DNA of 64,000 bases from JAGVPT01 sp963717445. GTDB lineage: Bacteria > Bacteroidota > Ignavibacteria > UBA10030 > UBA8401. Under the pieces are notes generated by a model, which saw nothing but the letters and a program-made list of their open reading frames with translations, did no database searches and was not told the DNA's origin. A program made the position numbers and the translations under genes. Numbering within the stretch: position 1 is the stretch's first letter; the number at the start of each line of letters is the position of its first letter. Of this stretch, positions 1 to 7,870 are shown piece by piece. The stretch is from contig OY970334.1 in assembly GCA_963717445.1 (NCBI GenBank), forward strand, positions 558,001-622,000, read 5' to 3'.

Positions 1-1
1 C

Positions 2-1063
2 AGAAACGATCAAGTTGCATTGGATGAACGACTGCACCTACGCGGCGCAATCCGCGAAATAGAAAAACTCATTCTCCAGTTCCAGCGAGTGCTGCTGTTC
101 AAAGCTGAAAAATATTTTGATACCATCATGCCGGGTTACACACACATGCAGCGTGCGCAGCCTGTCTATCTCTCGCATCATCTGCTCGCGTACACCTCGA
201 TGCTCGAGCGGGATTTTGAGCGGTTGCAGGATTGCCGCAAACGGATGAATAAACTTCCTCTCGGTGCTGCGGCACTGGCCGGTACCTCCTTTCCGATCGA
301 CCGCGACATGGTTGCCCGGAAGCTTGGATTCGACGGCGTGATTGAAAACAGTATGGATGCAGTAAGCGATCGTGATTATCTCATCGAATTTATTTCCGTA
401 TGCAGTATCGTCATGACTCACTTAAGCAGGCTTGCGGAGGAGATCGTATTTTGGAGCTCGCAAGAGTTCGATTTTGCAAGAACCGACGATGCGTACACGA
501 CGGGAAGCAGCATTATGCCGCAGAAAAAAAATCCAGATATGGCGGAACTGGTTCGGGGAAAAGCGGGAAGGGTGTACGGCGACTTAATCAATATTCTGAC
601 AATCATGAAGGGATTGCCGCTCGCCTATAACCGCGATATGCAGGAGGACAAATTCCCGCTCTTCGATGCTGTTGCAACAACGAGGCAGTGTTTGTTCATT
701 TTCTCGCACATTCTCGTCCATACCAAATTTGAGAAGAACAGGTTTGAAGAAGAATTAAAGAATGATTTTCTTACGGCAACTGAGATCGCCGATTATCTTG
801 TAAAAAAAGGATCTGCCTTCAGAGATGCTCATACGATAACGGGAAAAATTGTCGCCCATGCAATCGAGCATAAGAAAAGCCTTACACATCTCACGGTATC
901 CGAATTGAAACATTTTTCCCCCCTGCTTGAGGAGGATGTTTTCGATCTCCTTGATCCGCACAAGAGTATTGAGCACAAGAAGTCGGCAGGGAGCACTTCT
1001 CCTCAGGAAGTAAAAAAGCAAATTGTGCATTGGACACGGGTGCTGAAGAATAGAAAATTATAA
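2..1063 (+). CDS. argH: Argininosuccinate lyase, C-terminal part (5' end outside window)
   Basis: Catalyses the last step of arginine synthesis, cleaving argininosuccinate to arginine and fumarate in the cytoplasm. The reading frame is open from base 2 and begins with RNDQVALDERL, the conserved SRNDQVA segment of the family, so roughly the first 110 residues lie upstream of the window. TTG at base 20 is an internal leucine and not a start. The fumarase/aspartase superfamily signature GSSIMPQKKNPD lies near residue 170 of the visible part and carries the mobile catalytic serine loop. The substrate-binding segment TTGSS and the C-terminal helical domain are complete. The downstream neighbour is convergent (M28 peptidase, stop at 1089), so this is the last gene of its operon as far as can be seen. 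No frameshift is visible. Confidence 0.95.
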   Translation, partial: RNDQVALDERLHLRGAIREIEKLILQFQRVLLFKAEKYFDTIMPGYTHMQRAQPVYLSHHLLAYTSMLERDFERLQDCRKRMNKLPLGAAALAGTSFPIDRDMVARKLGFDGVIENSMDAVSDRDYLIEFISVCSIVMTHLSRLAEEIVFWSSQEFDFARTDDAYTTGSSIMPQKKNPDMAELVRGKAGRVYGDLINILTIMKGLPLAYNRDMQEDKFPLFDAVATTRQCLFIFSHILVHTKFEKNRFEEELKNDFLTATEIADYLVKKGSAFRDAHTITGKIVAHAIEHKKSLTHLTVSELKHFSPLLEEDVFDLLDPHKSIEHKKSAGSTSPQEVKKQIVHWTRVLKNRKL

Positions 1064-1088
1064 ACTCGTCAGAGCGGCCTTCCCCGGC

Positions 1089-2858
1089 TTAGTGTGCTTC
1101 CTTTAGCGATTTTAGTCTTACAGCTTCAAACTCATCTCCCCTGTTCCATTGAGGCATCGCTGGCCGGTTGGCAACAAGATACCCAAGGTGAAAATAGAAC
1201 TTTGCCTGCTGGATAGTCCCTTCGTACGTCCAATCGCTTCGAATCTCATCGCTCGGCTGATGGTAGTTATAGTCATTATATTCTTCAGCCATTTCCTTCC
1301 CCCAATCCGCCGGCTTACCGATAAAATCAATTCCAGCGTCAAAGTAGGCCGTAGGTACTCCAACTGCGGCGAAGCTGAATTGGTCTGAACGATAGAATGC
1401 CCCTTGTTCTGGAAACTGATCCGGCTTGACGACAAAACCTGCAACCTTAGCGGCAATATTCACATCTTCATCGATCGTTGAACACCCTTTTCCTATCATC
1501 GAAATATCCCTCGTTTCACCGAACATATTTACCCCATCCATGTTGATGTCGGCAGCGATTTTTCCGACGGGGAATGTCGGATGGGCGGCATAATATTCCG
1601 ATCCGAGCGTGCCTGCTTCTTCCCCTCCAACAAGAAGAAACAATATTGAACGTTTCGGCAGTTGGGCCAGATGGGTAAAACCCTGTGCCAGTGTCAACAC
1701 CATGCTTACTCCCGACGCATTATCGACAGCGCCGTTGTCAATGGAATCTCCGTTCACCGGTTGAACAATTCCCAAATGGTCAAAATGAGCCGTAAAAATG
1801 ACGACCTCTTTTGAGAGGGCTGAATCGCTCCCACGCAATAATCCGGCGACATTAGCTGTCGTCATTTTCCTGATGGTGTTATGGATATGCACTGAAGCAT
1901 TGATCCCAAGTGGAATTGGTTTAAAATTCCTTGATTGCGCTGCTTTCATCATTGCCTCGAGATCTCTTCCGGCCATCGCTACCAATCGTTTGCTTGCGCT
2001 CGACAACAGCCACGATTTCAACTTCATCGGCTCCTCTTTGGAATCGGCAAGCGAAAAGTTTTCTCCCGACCATGAAGTTTGCACCACTTGAAACGGATAA
2101 CCGGCAGATGCATCCGTATGAATGATGATGGCGCCCACCGCTTTCTTACGAGCGGCAATGTCATACTTATATGTCCAACGGCCATAGTACGTCCTGGCTT
2201 TACCGCCGAAAAATTTTGGATCGTCGCTGGGCGGATCGTCGTTCATCATCAACAATACTTTGCCCTTGACGTCAACACCTTTATAGTCATCCCACTTTTG
2301 CTCCGGTGCAACAATGCCAAATCCGACAAAAATAATTTCCGCATTTGTGATATCAACATGTTCATCATGTGTTCCAGAAAAACCGATGAACTCTTCGCGA
2401 AACTTAAAGTGCTCTTCTTTCGATCCGCATTGAGCGACAAGCTCCATCGAAGGGTCGGCCGTTGTTCCGATGATCGGGAACCGCTGAAGGTATGTTCCAT
2501 GCTCGCCTCCCGGTTCCAACCCGAGCAATTGCAACTGTGAAACAAGATATTTTTGCGTTACCGCGTCGCCCCGCGTTGCCGGCGCACGTCCTTCCAACAA
2601 ATCACTGGCTAAAAATTTCAAATGGCTTTGAAAGACATGGGCATTGATTGTCGCGAAAGCCTGTTCTTCATCTTCGTTCATCTGAGCTTGGAGAGAGACG
2701 ACCGATACCGTCATGCAGGCAACTACAAAAGCCATCACGTTCACGATGGCATTCCCTTTAAAAAGAAAATGTGGAATGCTTCGCATCCGTCCGTTGTATC
2801 CGACGCCGTCGTCGATATGATTATTTTTAGAGATCATGGAAACTGTCTCGGACGGCAT
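1089..2858 (-). CDS. M28 family zinc aminopeptidase with PA domain, exported
   Basis: A 589-residue secreted or membrane-anchored metallopeptidase. A hydrophobic segment at about residues 36-57 (VMAFVVACMTVSVVSLQAQ) is a signal sequence or anchor. A protease-associated insert of about residues 150-290 interrupts the fold. The M28 domain follows with zinc ligands visible in order: FTAHFDHLG (His), DNGAVDNASG (Asp), VGGEEAGTLGSEY (Glu-Glu, catalytic and ligand), NMDGVNMFG (Asp) and YNYHQPSDE (His). Substrate specificity cannot be read from the sequence. The start is uncertain: no clear Shine-Dalgarno precedes 2858, and ATG codons at 2837, 2786 and 2735 are alternatives that keep the signal sequence. 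It follows the M24 peptidase gene by 4 bases, so the two are probably co-transcribed as a peptide-scavenging pair. Confidence 0.88.
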   Translation of the reverse strand: MPSETVSMISKNNHIDDGVGYNGRMRSIPHFLFKGNAIVNVMAFVVACMTVSVVSLQAQMNEDEEQAFATINAHVFQSHLKFLASDLLEGRAPATRGDAVTQKYLVSQLQLLGLEPGGEHGTYLQRFPIIGTTADPSMELVAQCGSKEEHFKFREEFIGFSGTHDEHVDITNAEIIFVGFGIVAPEQKWDDYKGVDVKGKVLLMMNDDPPSDDPKFFGGKARTYYGRWTYKYDIAARKKAVGAIIIHTDASAGYPFQVVQTSWSGENFSLADSKEEPMKLKSWLLSSASKRLVAMAGRDLEAMMKAAQSRNFKPIPLGINASVHIHNTIRKMTTANVAGLLRGSDSALSKEVVIFTAHFDHLGIVQPVNGDSIDNGAVDNASGVSMVLTLAQGFTHLAQLPKRSILFLLVGGEEAGTLGSEYYAAHPTFPVGKIAADINMDGVNMFGETRDISMIGKGCSTIDEDVNIAAKVAGFVVKPDQFPEQGAFYRSDQFSFAAVGVPTAYFDAGIDFIGKPADWGKEMAEEYNDYNYHQPSDEIRSDWTYEGTIQQAKFYFHLGYLVANRPAMPQWNRGDEFEAVRLKSLKEAH

Positions 2859-2862
2859 TGAG

Positions 2863-4074
2863 TTAACAATGTATCTTTACAATTTCTTGTTGGATCGGTT
2901 CCCCCGGAATAATGATCTTCTTTTCTTTCGATACATAAACATCGATTTCCAGCCGGACACCAAATTCGCCGGGAAGATAGATGCCGGGTTCGATCGAAAA
3001 ACATGTTTCAGGAATAATTTCCCGCTGGTCATGGGTTTCAAGGTTATCGATGTTTGCCCCGTTTCCATGAACCTCCACACCGATGTTGTGGCCCGTGCGA
3101 TGAATGAAATATTCACCGTAACCTTTATCAGCGATGTGCTTTCGCGTAATATCGTCAACGTCGCATCCACGAACCTTGCGGCCACTTGCAAATTCCTTCT
3201 TTAAGTAGTCTACCGCTTCATCACGCGCTCCTTTAACGATTTCAAAAACTTTTTGATACTTATCGGGAATATTTTCTCCCGCATAGGCCACCCACGTAAT
3301 ATCAGAATACACACTCTCCGGCTTGTTCTTCTTTGCCCAAAGGTCGATCAGGACATAATCTCCTTTTTTGATCTCCGAAAAAATTTCTTTTGTCGGCTCA
3401 TAATGAGGATTCGCGCCGTTGGCGTTGACCGAACAATTCGGAGCGTCGTCGATGACGAGTTCGTTCTCCTCGAAGTATTGCATCATTCGTTGCTGCACGT
3501 CGTACTCCGTCACTTTCTGCCCCGCCCGAAGTCTATCGCCTATAAACCCGAACGCTATATCGACAGTCTTTCGCAATACGTTAGAAGTTTCAAACTGATC
3601 GGCGCGCTGCTCATCCGTCCAGCGGGCCTCAAAATATTGAACAATATCTGCGGAAGAGACGACATCAACGCCGAAAGACCGGATAAGCTCAACCGTCCCG
3701 GCATCGACTTTTGACACATAGGGAATGGCATTGTTCGGAGAGTACTCCATCGCAACCGATGTGAATCCACGAAGCGCTTTTTTTAAACCATCCTGGAGAG
3801 ATTGCCAGCTCACGTAGGCTGTTTTGTTGCCGGGGAGATGGTCTAAATTATATTGTTCGATTCCATGGACGAGTTTCTGCGGCGTTCCCTGTGCAGGAAT
3901 AAAATAAAAGTAGCGCCTCATTTGCGTTAGGTGCGGAGGAAGTTCCAATAATTTAGAGGCAAATACATTGGATTGCCGAAAATTGTATAATAGCCATCCG
4001 CCAAGTTTATAGTTTCTCAGCGTGGCCTGGATCGCCGAAATCCTTTGAGCTAATTCGTCATTTTTTGATGACAT
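2863..4074 (-). CDS. M24 family metallopeptidase (Xaa-Pro aminopeptidase-like)
   Basis: A 403-residue cytoplasmic-looking protein with no signal peptide. The N-terminal creatinase-like domain covers about residues 1-165 and the pita-bread peptidase domain follows. The five expected metal ligands are all present: Asp in VLIDLWAKK, Asp in SVYSDITWVAY, His in HRTGHNIGVEVHG, Glu in CFSIEPGIY and Glu in VRLEIDVYV. Members cleave an N-terminal residue before proline, but close homologues differ in specificity, so 'Xaa-Pro' is a family inference. ATG 4074 has AGAGGA eight bases upstream. The gene lies upstream of, and almost touches, the exported M28 peptidase gene. A candidate promoter with a good -10 (TATAAC) but poor -35 precedes it; I did not list that promoter separately. 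Confidence 0.88.
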   Translation of the reverse strand: MSSKNDELAQRISAIQATLRNYKLGGWLLYNFRQSNVFASKLLELPPHLTQMRRYFYFIPAQGTPQKLVHGIEQYNLDHLPGNKTAYVSWQSLQDGLKKALRGFTSVAMEYSPNNAIPYVSKVDAGTVELIRSFGVDVVSSADIVQYFEARWTDEQRADQFETSNVLRKTVDIAFGFIGDRLRAGQKVTEYDVQQRMMQYFEENELVIDDAPNCSVNANGANPHYEPTKEIFSEIKKGDYVLIDLWAKKNKPESVYSDITWVAYAGENIPDKYQKVFEIVKGARDEAVDYLKKEFASGRKVRGCDVDDITRKHIADKGYGEYFIHRTGHNIGVEVHGNGANIDNLETHDQREIIPETCFSIEPGIYLPGEFGVRLEIDVYVSKEKKIIIPGEPIQQEIVKIHC

Positions 4075-4150
4075 GAGAAATATCCTCTGTTATAGTGGGC
4101 GAATTCGTGCCGCTGAACGCGTGCGGCAATATAAATAATTCTCATCCAAA

Positions 4151-4186
4151 TAAAAATCCCCGAACGCATTATTGCATTCGGGGATT
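4151..4186 (-). terminator. Rho-independent terminator of groESL
   Basis: A 14-bp stem (4155-4168 with 4173-4186, one G-U wobble) around a 4-base loop is followed, in the minus-strand transcript, by a run of five U. It starts 24 bases after the groEL stop and clearly terminates the groES-groEL transcript before the M24 peptidase gene. Confidence 0.9.
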
Positions 4187-4210
4187 GTGTTCTGTTCACA
4201 ACAGGGCTTG

Positions 4211-5845
4211 TTAATACATGTCGCCCATGCCGCCGCCCGGAGGCATAGCGGGCATAGCCTTTTTTTCCTCAGGCTTTTCAACGATTGTCGCTTCTGTCGT
4301 TAATAACAATGCAGCAACACTCGCTGCGTTTTCAATTGCAATACGAGTTACCTTTGTCGGATCGATCACGCCTGAATCGACAAGGTTTTCATATTTTTCC
4401 GTAAGCGCATTGAAACCGAAGTTACCTTTTTCGTTCTTTACTTTATCGACAACGACCGAGCCTTCAAGGCCGGCGTTCGCAACGATCTGTCGAATCGGCT
4501 CTTCAAGAGCGCGTTTGACAATCTCAACGCCGGTCTTTTGGTCTTCATTTGAAGTTTTTACTTCATCCAGTTTGGGGATTGCACGCAGGTACGCGACACC
4601 ACCGCCGGGGACGATTCCCTCTTCAACAGCGGCTCTCGTAGCATGGAGTGCATCTTCAACGCGGGCTTTCTTTTCTTTCATCTCCACTTCGGTTGAGGCG
4701 CCGATTTTCAACACAGCAACACCGCCCGATAGCTTCGCGAGACGTTCCTGGAGTTTCTCTTTGTCGTAATCAGAGGTGGTCTTATCAATCTGTCCTTTGA
4801 TTTCATTGATGCGCTTCTTGATTTCATCCTTTTTACCGGCACCTTCAACGATTGTCGTGTTGTCTTTGTCGACAACGACTTTCTTCGCGGTGCCTAAATA
4901 TGATAGTGTGGCGTTCTCAAGTTTGAACCCCTTCTCTTCAGAAATCACCGTTCCATTCGTTAATACGGCAATATCTTCGAGCATCGCTTTTCGCCGGTCG
5001 CCGAAGCCCGGAGCTTTCACAGCAACGACGCGGAGTGTTCCACGAATCTTATTCACGACGAGCGTTGCAAGGGCTTCGCCCTCGACCTCTTCTGCGATCA
5101 AAACCATAGACTTGCCCGATTGCGCTGCTTTTTCGAGAATCGGAAGAAGGTCCTTCATTGAGCTGATTTTCTTGTCATGAATCAGGATGAGTGGATCTTC
5201 GAGCACCGATTCCATTGTATCGGCATCCGTAACGAAGTACGGCGAAAGGTAGCCGCGATCGAATTGCATTCCTTCGACAACGTCCATTGTCGTCTCGGTC
5301 CCTTTTGCCTCTTCAACGGTGATAACGCCGTCTTTGCCGACTTTGTCCATTGCGTCCGCGATGAGCGTACCAATCGTCGGATCGTTATTTGCGGAGATGG
5401 AACCTACCTGAGCAATTTCTTTCTTACCTTCAACAGGTCGGCTGATCTTTTTCAATTCCTCGATTACTCTTGTCACTGCAAGGTCGATACCGCGTTTTAA
5501 GTCCATCGGATTCGCACCGGCAGTAACATTCTTGAGACCTTCGCGAACAATTGCCTGGGCAAGAACGGTGGCTGTCGTCGTTCCGTCGCCTGCTACGTCC
5601 AACGTCTTTGACGCGACTTCCCGAACCATCTGAGCGCCCATGTTTTCCATTGGATCTTCTAGTTCAACTTCCTTTGCAACAGTAACACCGTCTTTGGTAA
5701 TAGTTGGTGCACCGAACTTCTTGTCGATGACCACGTTGCGACCTTTCGGTCCAAGCGTTACTTTGACTGCATTGGCAAGCTGGTCGACACCGCGCTTCAG
5801 GGCTGCGCGAGCATCAAAGTCGTACTGAATTATTTTTGCTCCCAT
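4211..5845 (-). CDS. groL: Chaperonin GroEL (Hsp60)
   Basis: A 544-residue ATP-dependent folding chaperonin that forms the 14-mer double ring and works with GroES. The sequence is textbook: ATP-binding DGTTTATVLAQAI, KGRNVVIDKKFG and VEEGIVPGGGVAYLRA, ending in a Gly-Gly-Met tail (MPPGGGMGDMY). The length is normal. ATG 5845 is preceded by AAAGGAG. It is the second gene of a two-gene operon after groES (42 bases apart), controlled by the CIRCE element and promoter upstream of groES and ended by the hairpin at 4151-4186. It is a single copy in this window. Confidence 0.99.
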   Translation of the reverse strand: MGAKIIQYDFDARAALKRGVDQLANAVKVTLGPKGRNVVIDKKFGAPTITKDGVTVAKEVELEDPMENMGAQMVREVASKTLDVAGDGTTTATVLAQAIVREGLKNVTAGANPMDLKRGIDLAVTRVIEELKKISRPVEGKKEIAQVGSISANNDPTIGTLIADAMDKVGKDGVITVEEAKGTETTMDVVEGMQFDRGYLSPYFVTDADTMESVLEDPLILIHDKKISSMKDLLPILEKAAQSGKSMVLIAEEVEGEALATLVVNKIRGTLRVVAVKAPGFGDRRKAMLEDIAVLTNGTVISEEKGFKLENATLSYLGTAKKVVVDKDNTTIVEGAGKKDEIKKRINEIKGQIDKTTSDYDKEKLQERLAKLSGGVAVLKIGASTEVEMKEKKARVEDALHATRAAVEEGIVPGGGVAYLRAIPKLDEVKTSNEDQKTGVEIVKRALEEPIRQIVANAGLEGSVVVDKVKNEKGNFGFNALTEKYENLVDSGVIDPTKVTRIAIENAASVAALLLTTEATIVEKPEEKKAMPAMPPGGGMGDMY

Positions 5846-5887
5846 ATAATTAACACTCCTTTAAATTTTGGTTTTTCGTTGCTTCGA

Positions 5888-6178
5888 TTACTTGGGCATT
5901 ATCGCAAAAACATCGCTCTCACGCATGATGAGAACTTCTTCTCCGTCGACCGTGACTTCTGTTCCTGAGTATTTTCCATACAGAACTTTGTCGCCGACTT
6001 TCAACTCCATTGGAACTTTCTTCCCTTCCTCCGTAAGCTTTCCCGGTCCCGCAGCGATCACCTCGCCCCATACTGGCTTCTCTTTGGCAGTATCAGGAAG
6101 GATAATTCCGCCTTTCGTTTTCTCTTCTGCCTCGGCAGGTTTGACGACAATTCTGTCAGCCAAAGGATGTAATTTCAT
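5888..6178 (-). CDS. groS: Co-chaperonin GroES (Hsp10)
   Basis: A 96-residue lid of the GroEL cage. It begins with MKLHPLADRIVVKPAEAEEKTKGGI, shown here by its parts: the conserved RIVVKP strand and the mobile loop EEKTKGGIILPDTAKEKP that docks on GroEL. The roof hairpin and the C-terminal MRESDVFAIMPK are present. AAGGAG lies eight bases before ATG 6178. It is the first gene of the groESL operon. The CIRCE operator overlaps its promoter about 75-130 bases upstream, so it should be repressed by HrcA and induced by unfolded protein. hrcA itself is not in the window. Confidence 0.98.
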   Translation of the reverse strand: MKLHPLADRIVVKPAEAEEKTKGGIILPDTAKEKPVWGEVIAAGPGKLTEEGKKVPMELKVGDKVLYGKYSGTEVTVDGEEVLIMRESDVFAIMPK

Positions 6179-6251
6179 ACAAGTCTCCTTAACTTTAAGT
6201 TGATACTCTGTAACTCTATTTGTTTTAACTAGTTTAGAGAGTTCAAGGTTA

Positions 6252-6278
6252 TTAGCACTCTCTATTAGTGAGTGCTAA
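6252..6278. promoter_or_regulatory. CIRCE operator (HrcA-binding site)
   Basis: A perfect TTAGCACTC-N9-GAGTGCTAA inverted repeat (arms 6252-6260 and 6270-6278). This is the consensus CIRCE element bound by the heat-shock repressor HrcA. It overlaps the last two bases of the groES -10 hexamer and covers the transcription start. Confidence 0.97.
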
Positions 6279-6305
6279 TATACCTCCCAAAATGGAAAAA
6301 GTCAA
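6277..6305 (-). promoter_or_regulatory. Sigma-70-type promoter of groESL
   Basis: On the minus strand TTGACT (6300-6305), exactly 17 bases, then TATATT (6277-6282). The -10 runs straight into the CIRCE left arm. The predicted start is near 6270, giving a leader of about 90 bases. Confidence 0.88.
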
Positions 6306-6316
6306 GTCTTTTGAGG

Positions 6317-7006
6317 TTAGATTTCGGTCCCGGATACAATCAGCACAAACTCTCCCTTTATTTGGCGGGACGATAACGCCTGTCGGAGGGAAGATAATGT
6401 TCCTCGAAGTATCTCCTCAAATTTTTTCGTCATTTCACGGCCGATGACAGCTTTGCGGTCGCCGAAAACATTTTGAATATCGTCGAGGGTTTTGAGGATA
6501 CGATGGGGGGATTCATAGAAAATAATTGTTCGAGGCTCGTTTTTGAGCTGCGCAAGCTTTGTCGACCGTCCTTTCTTGTGCGGAAGAAATCCCTCGAACA
6601 CGAACGACTGTGTCGGCATTCCACTTGCAACAAGAACGGGAATAAACGCCGTTGGTCCCGGAAGTGGAATGACTGGCAATCCATTTTGTATGCAGGCTTG
6701 AATAATCGAATATGCCGGGTCGGAAATTCCCGGCGTGCCCGCGTCGGAGACCAGCGCTACAGCTTGTCCTTCATGCAGTTTGGCAATAATTTGAGGAACG
6801 CGAATGGTCTCATTATGATTGAAAAAACTAATGAGCGGTTTTTCAAGGTGTAGGTGGTCGAGTAAAATTTTCGTCGTGCGCGTATCTTCTGCGGCAATGA
6901 CGTTGACTGCCGAAAGAATTTTCACCGCACGATAGGTAATGTCGTCAAGGTTGCCTATCGGAGTTGGAACAATGTATAATGTTCCTGGTTGAATTTCTTC
7001 GGGCAT
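6317..7006 (-). CDS. rsmI: 16S rRNA (cytidine-1402 2'-O)-methyltransferase RsmI
   Basis: Uses S-adenosylmethionine to methylate the ribose of C1402 in the 30S decoding centre. The tetrapyrrole-methylase fold is evident: GTLYIVPTPIGNLDDITYRA at the N terminus, AAEDTRTTKILL, ALVSDAGTPGISDPAY, PLPGPTAFIPVLVASGMP, FEGFLPHKKGR and FYESPHRIL. ATG 7006 was chosen because the family starts right at this point and the codon lies four bases after the nadE stop. A longer open frame reaching 7147 would only read through the 3' end of nadE. The protein is then 229 residues, lacking the short C-terminal extension of the E. coli enzyme. It is the last gene of the lat-nadE-rsmI run. Confidence 0.94.
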   Translation of the reverse strand: MPEEIQPGTLYIVPTPIGNLDDITYRAVKILSAVNVIAAEDTRTTKILLDHLHLEKPLISFFNHNETIRVPQIIAKLHEGQAVALVSDAGTPGISDPAYSIIQACIQNGLPVIPLPGPTAFIPVLVASGMPTQSFVFEGFLPHKKGRSTKLAQLKNEPRTIIFYESPHRILKTLDDIQNVFGDRKAVIGREMTKKFEEILRGTLSSLRQALSSRQIKGEFVLIVSGTEI

Positions 7007-7010
7007 CGGT

Positions 7011-7859
7011 CTATGTACCCCAATCGCGAACGTAACGGAAGTCGACGTTGACTGTTCGTAGAGATATTTTTGCCACGACCGGCGGACGGCGTTTAAATTG
7101 GTTTTGTTTAACTCTCTTTTTAATTTTAGTAATGAAATTCTTTTCAAAACCCAGTGCTGTCAATTCATCATCCCTGCGGCGTTCATCGATCATGTAATAG
7201 AGGAGCCGGTCGACATCGTTGTACAAAAAGCCGAGTTCCCCTTCGTCGGTCTGGTCTTGCCATAAATCCGCCGTCGGCTTTTTCTCAATGATCTTACGGG
7301 GAACGCCCAGCGATTCCGCCAACTGCCATATTTGAGTTTTATAGAGGTCGCCGAGTGGGTTGAGTGCACACGCCATGTCGCCAAACAACGTGCCGTAGCC
7401 CAGCATCGTTTCAGTTTTGTTCGACGTGCCTACAACAAGTGCATCGTGTTGAAGAGAACGGTCATAGAGAACAATCATTCTCATGCGCGCCATGATATTC
7501 CCGCGGCGGACGTTATCTTTGATCTGTTGAGCTATGATAAACGGATCGACCATTGGAGTAATATCGACAACCTCGGAGTGTACCTTCAATTCCTTCACAA
7601 CCAATTCAGCATCGGCCTTACTTTCCGGGTTACTCGACGCATATGGCATTAAGACAACGAAAACATTTTCTTTGCCCAGCGCTTCGGCAGAGAGGTACGC
7701 AGAGACAGCCGAGTCTATCCCTCCGGAGAGTCCGATCACGGCCTTTGTGAATCCGGCATTGTGAATTTGATCACGGATAAAATCTACCAACATCTTACGG
7801 ACAAATGCCGTATTGAGATGTAGCTCGTTGCCGGGAGTTGTTCGAGTTGTCGTTTCCAT
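7011..7859 (-). CDS. nadE: NH3-dependent NAD+ synthetase
   Basis: Amidates deamido-NAD to NAD with ATP, the last step of NAD synthesis. The PP-loop motif GLSGGIDSAVSAY is near residue 45, and the family segments GTSNKTETMLGYGTLFGD and KKPTADLWQDQTDEGELGF are intact. There is no N-terminal nitrilase (glutaminase) domain, so free ammonia is the expected nitrogen donor. ATG 7859 (METTTRTT) is preferred; an in-frame TTG at 7874 would overlap the lat stop codon. It sits between lat and rsmI in a tight minus-strand cluster. The C terminus (about residues 255-282) resembles that of other NH3-dependent enzymes, ending RYVRDWGT. Confidence 0.94.
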   Translation of the reverse strand: METTTRTTPGNELHLNTAFVRKMLVDFIRDQIHNAGFTKAVIGLSGGIDSAVSAYLSAEALGKENVFVVLMPYASSNPESKADAELVVKELKVHSEVVDITPMVDPFIIAQQIKDNVRRGNIMARMRMIVLYDRSLQHDALVVGTSNKTETMLGYGTLFGDMACALNPLGDLYKTQIWQLAESLGVPRKIIEKKPTADLWQDQTDEGELGFLYNDVDRLLYYMIDERRRDDELTALGFEKNFITKIKKRVKQNQFKRRPPVVAKISLRTVNVDFRYVRDWGT

Positions 7860-7870
7860 ATCATTCACTT

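Noticed and set aside
4218..5180. Long open frames on the plus strand opposite groEL
   Set aside because: They mirror groEL codons, have no ribosome site and no recognisable family; they are antisense shadows.
6317..7147. Longer rsmI starting at 7147
   Set aside because: The extra 47 codons overlap the nadE 3' end and match no RsmI N terminus.
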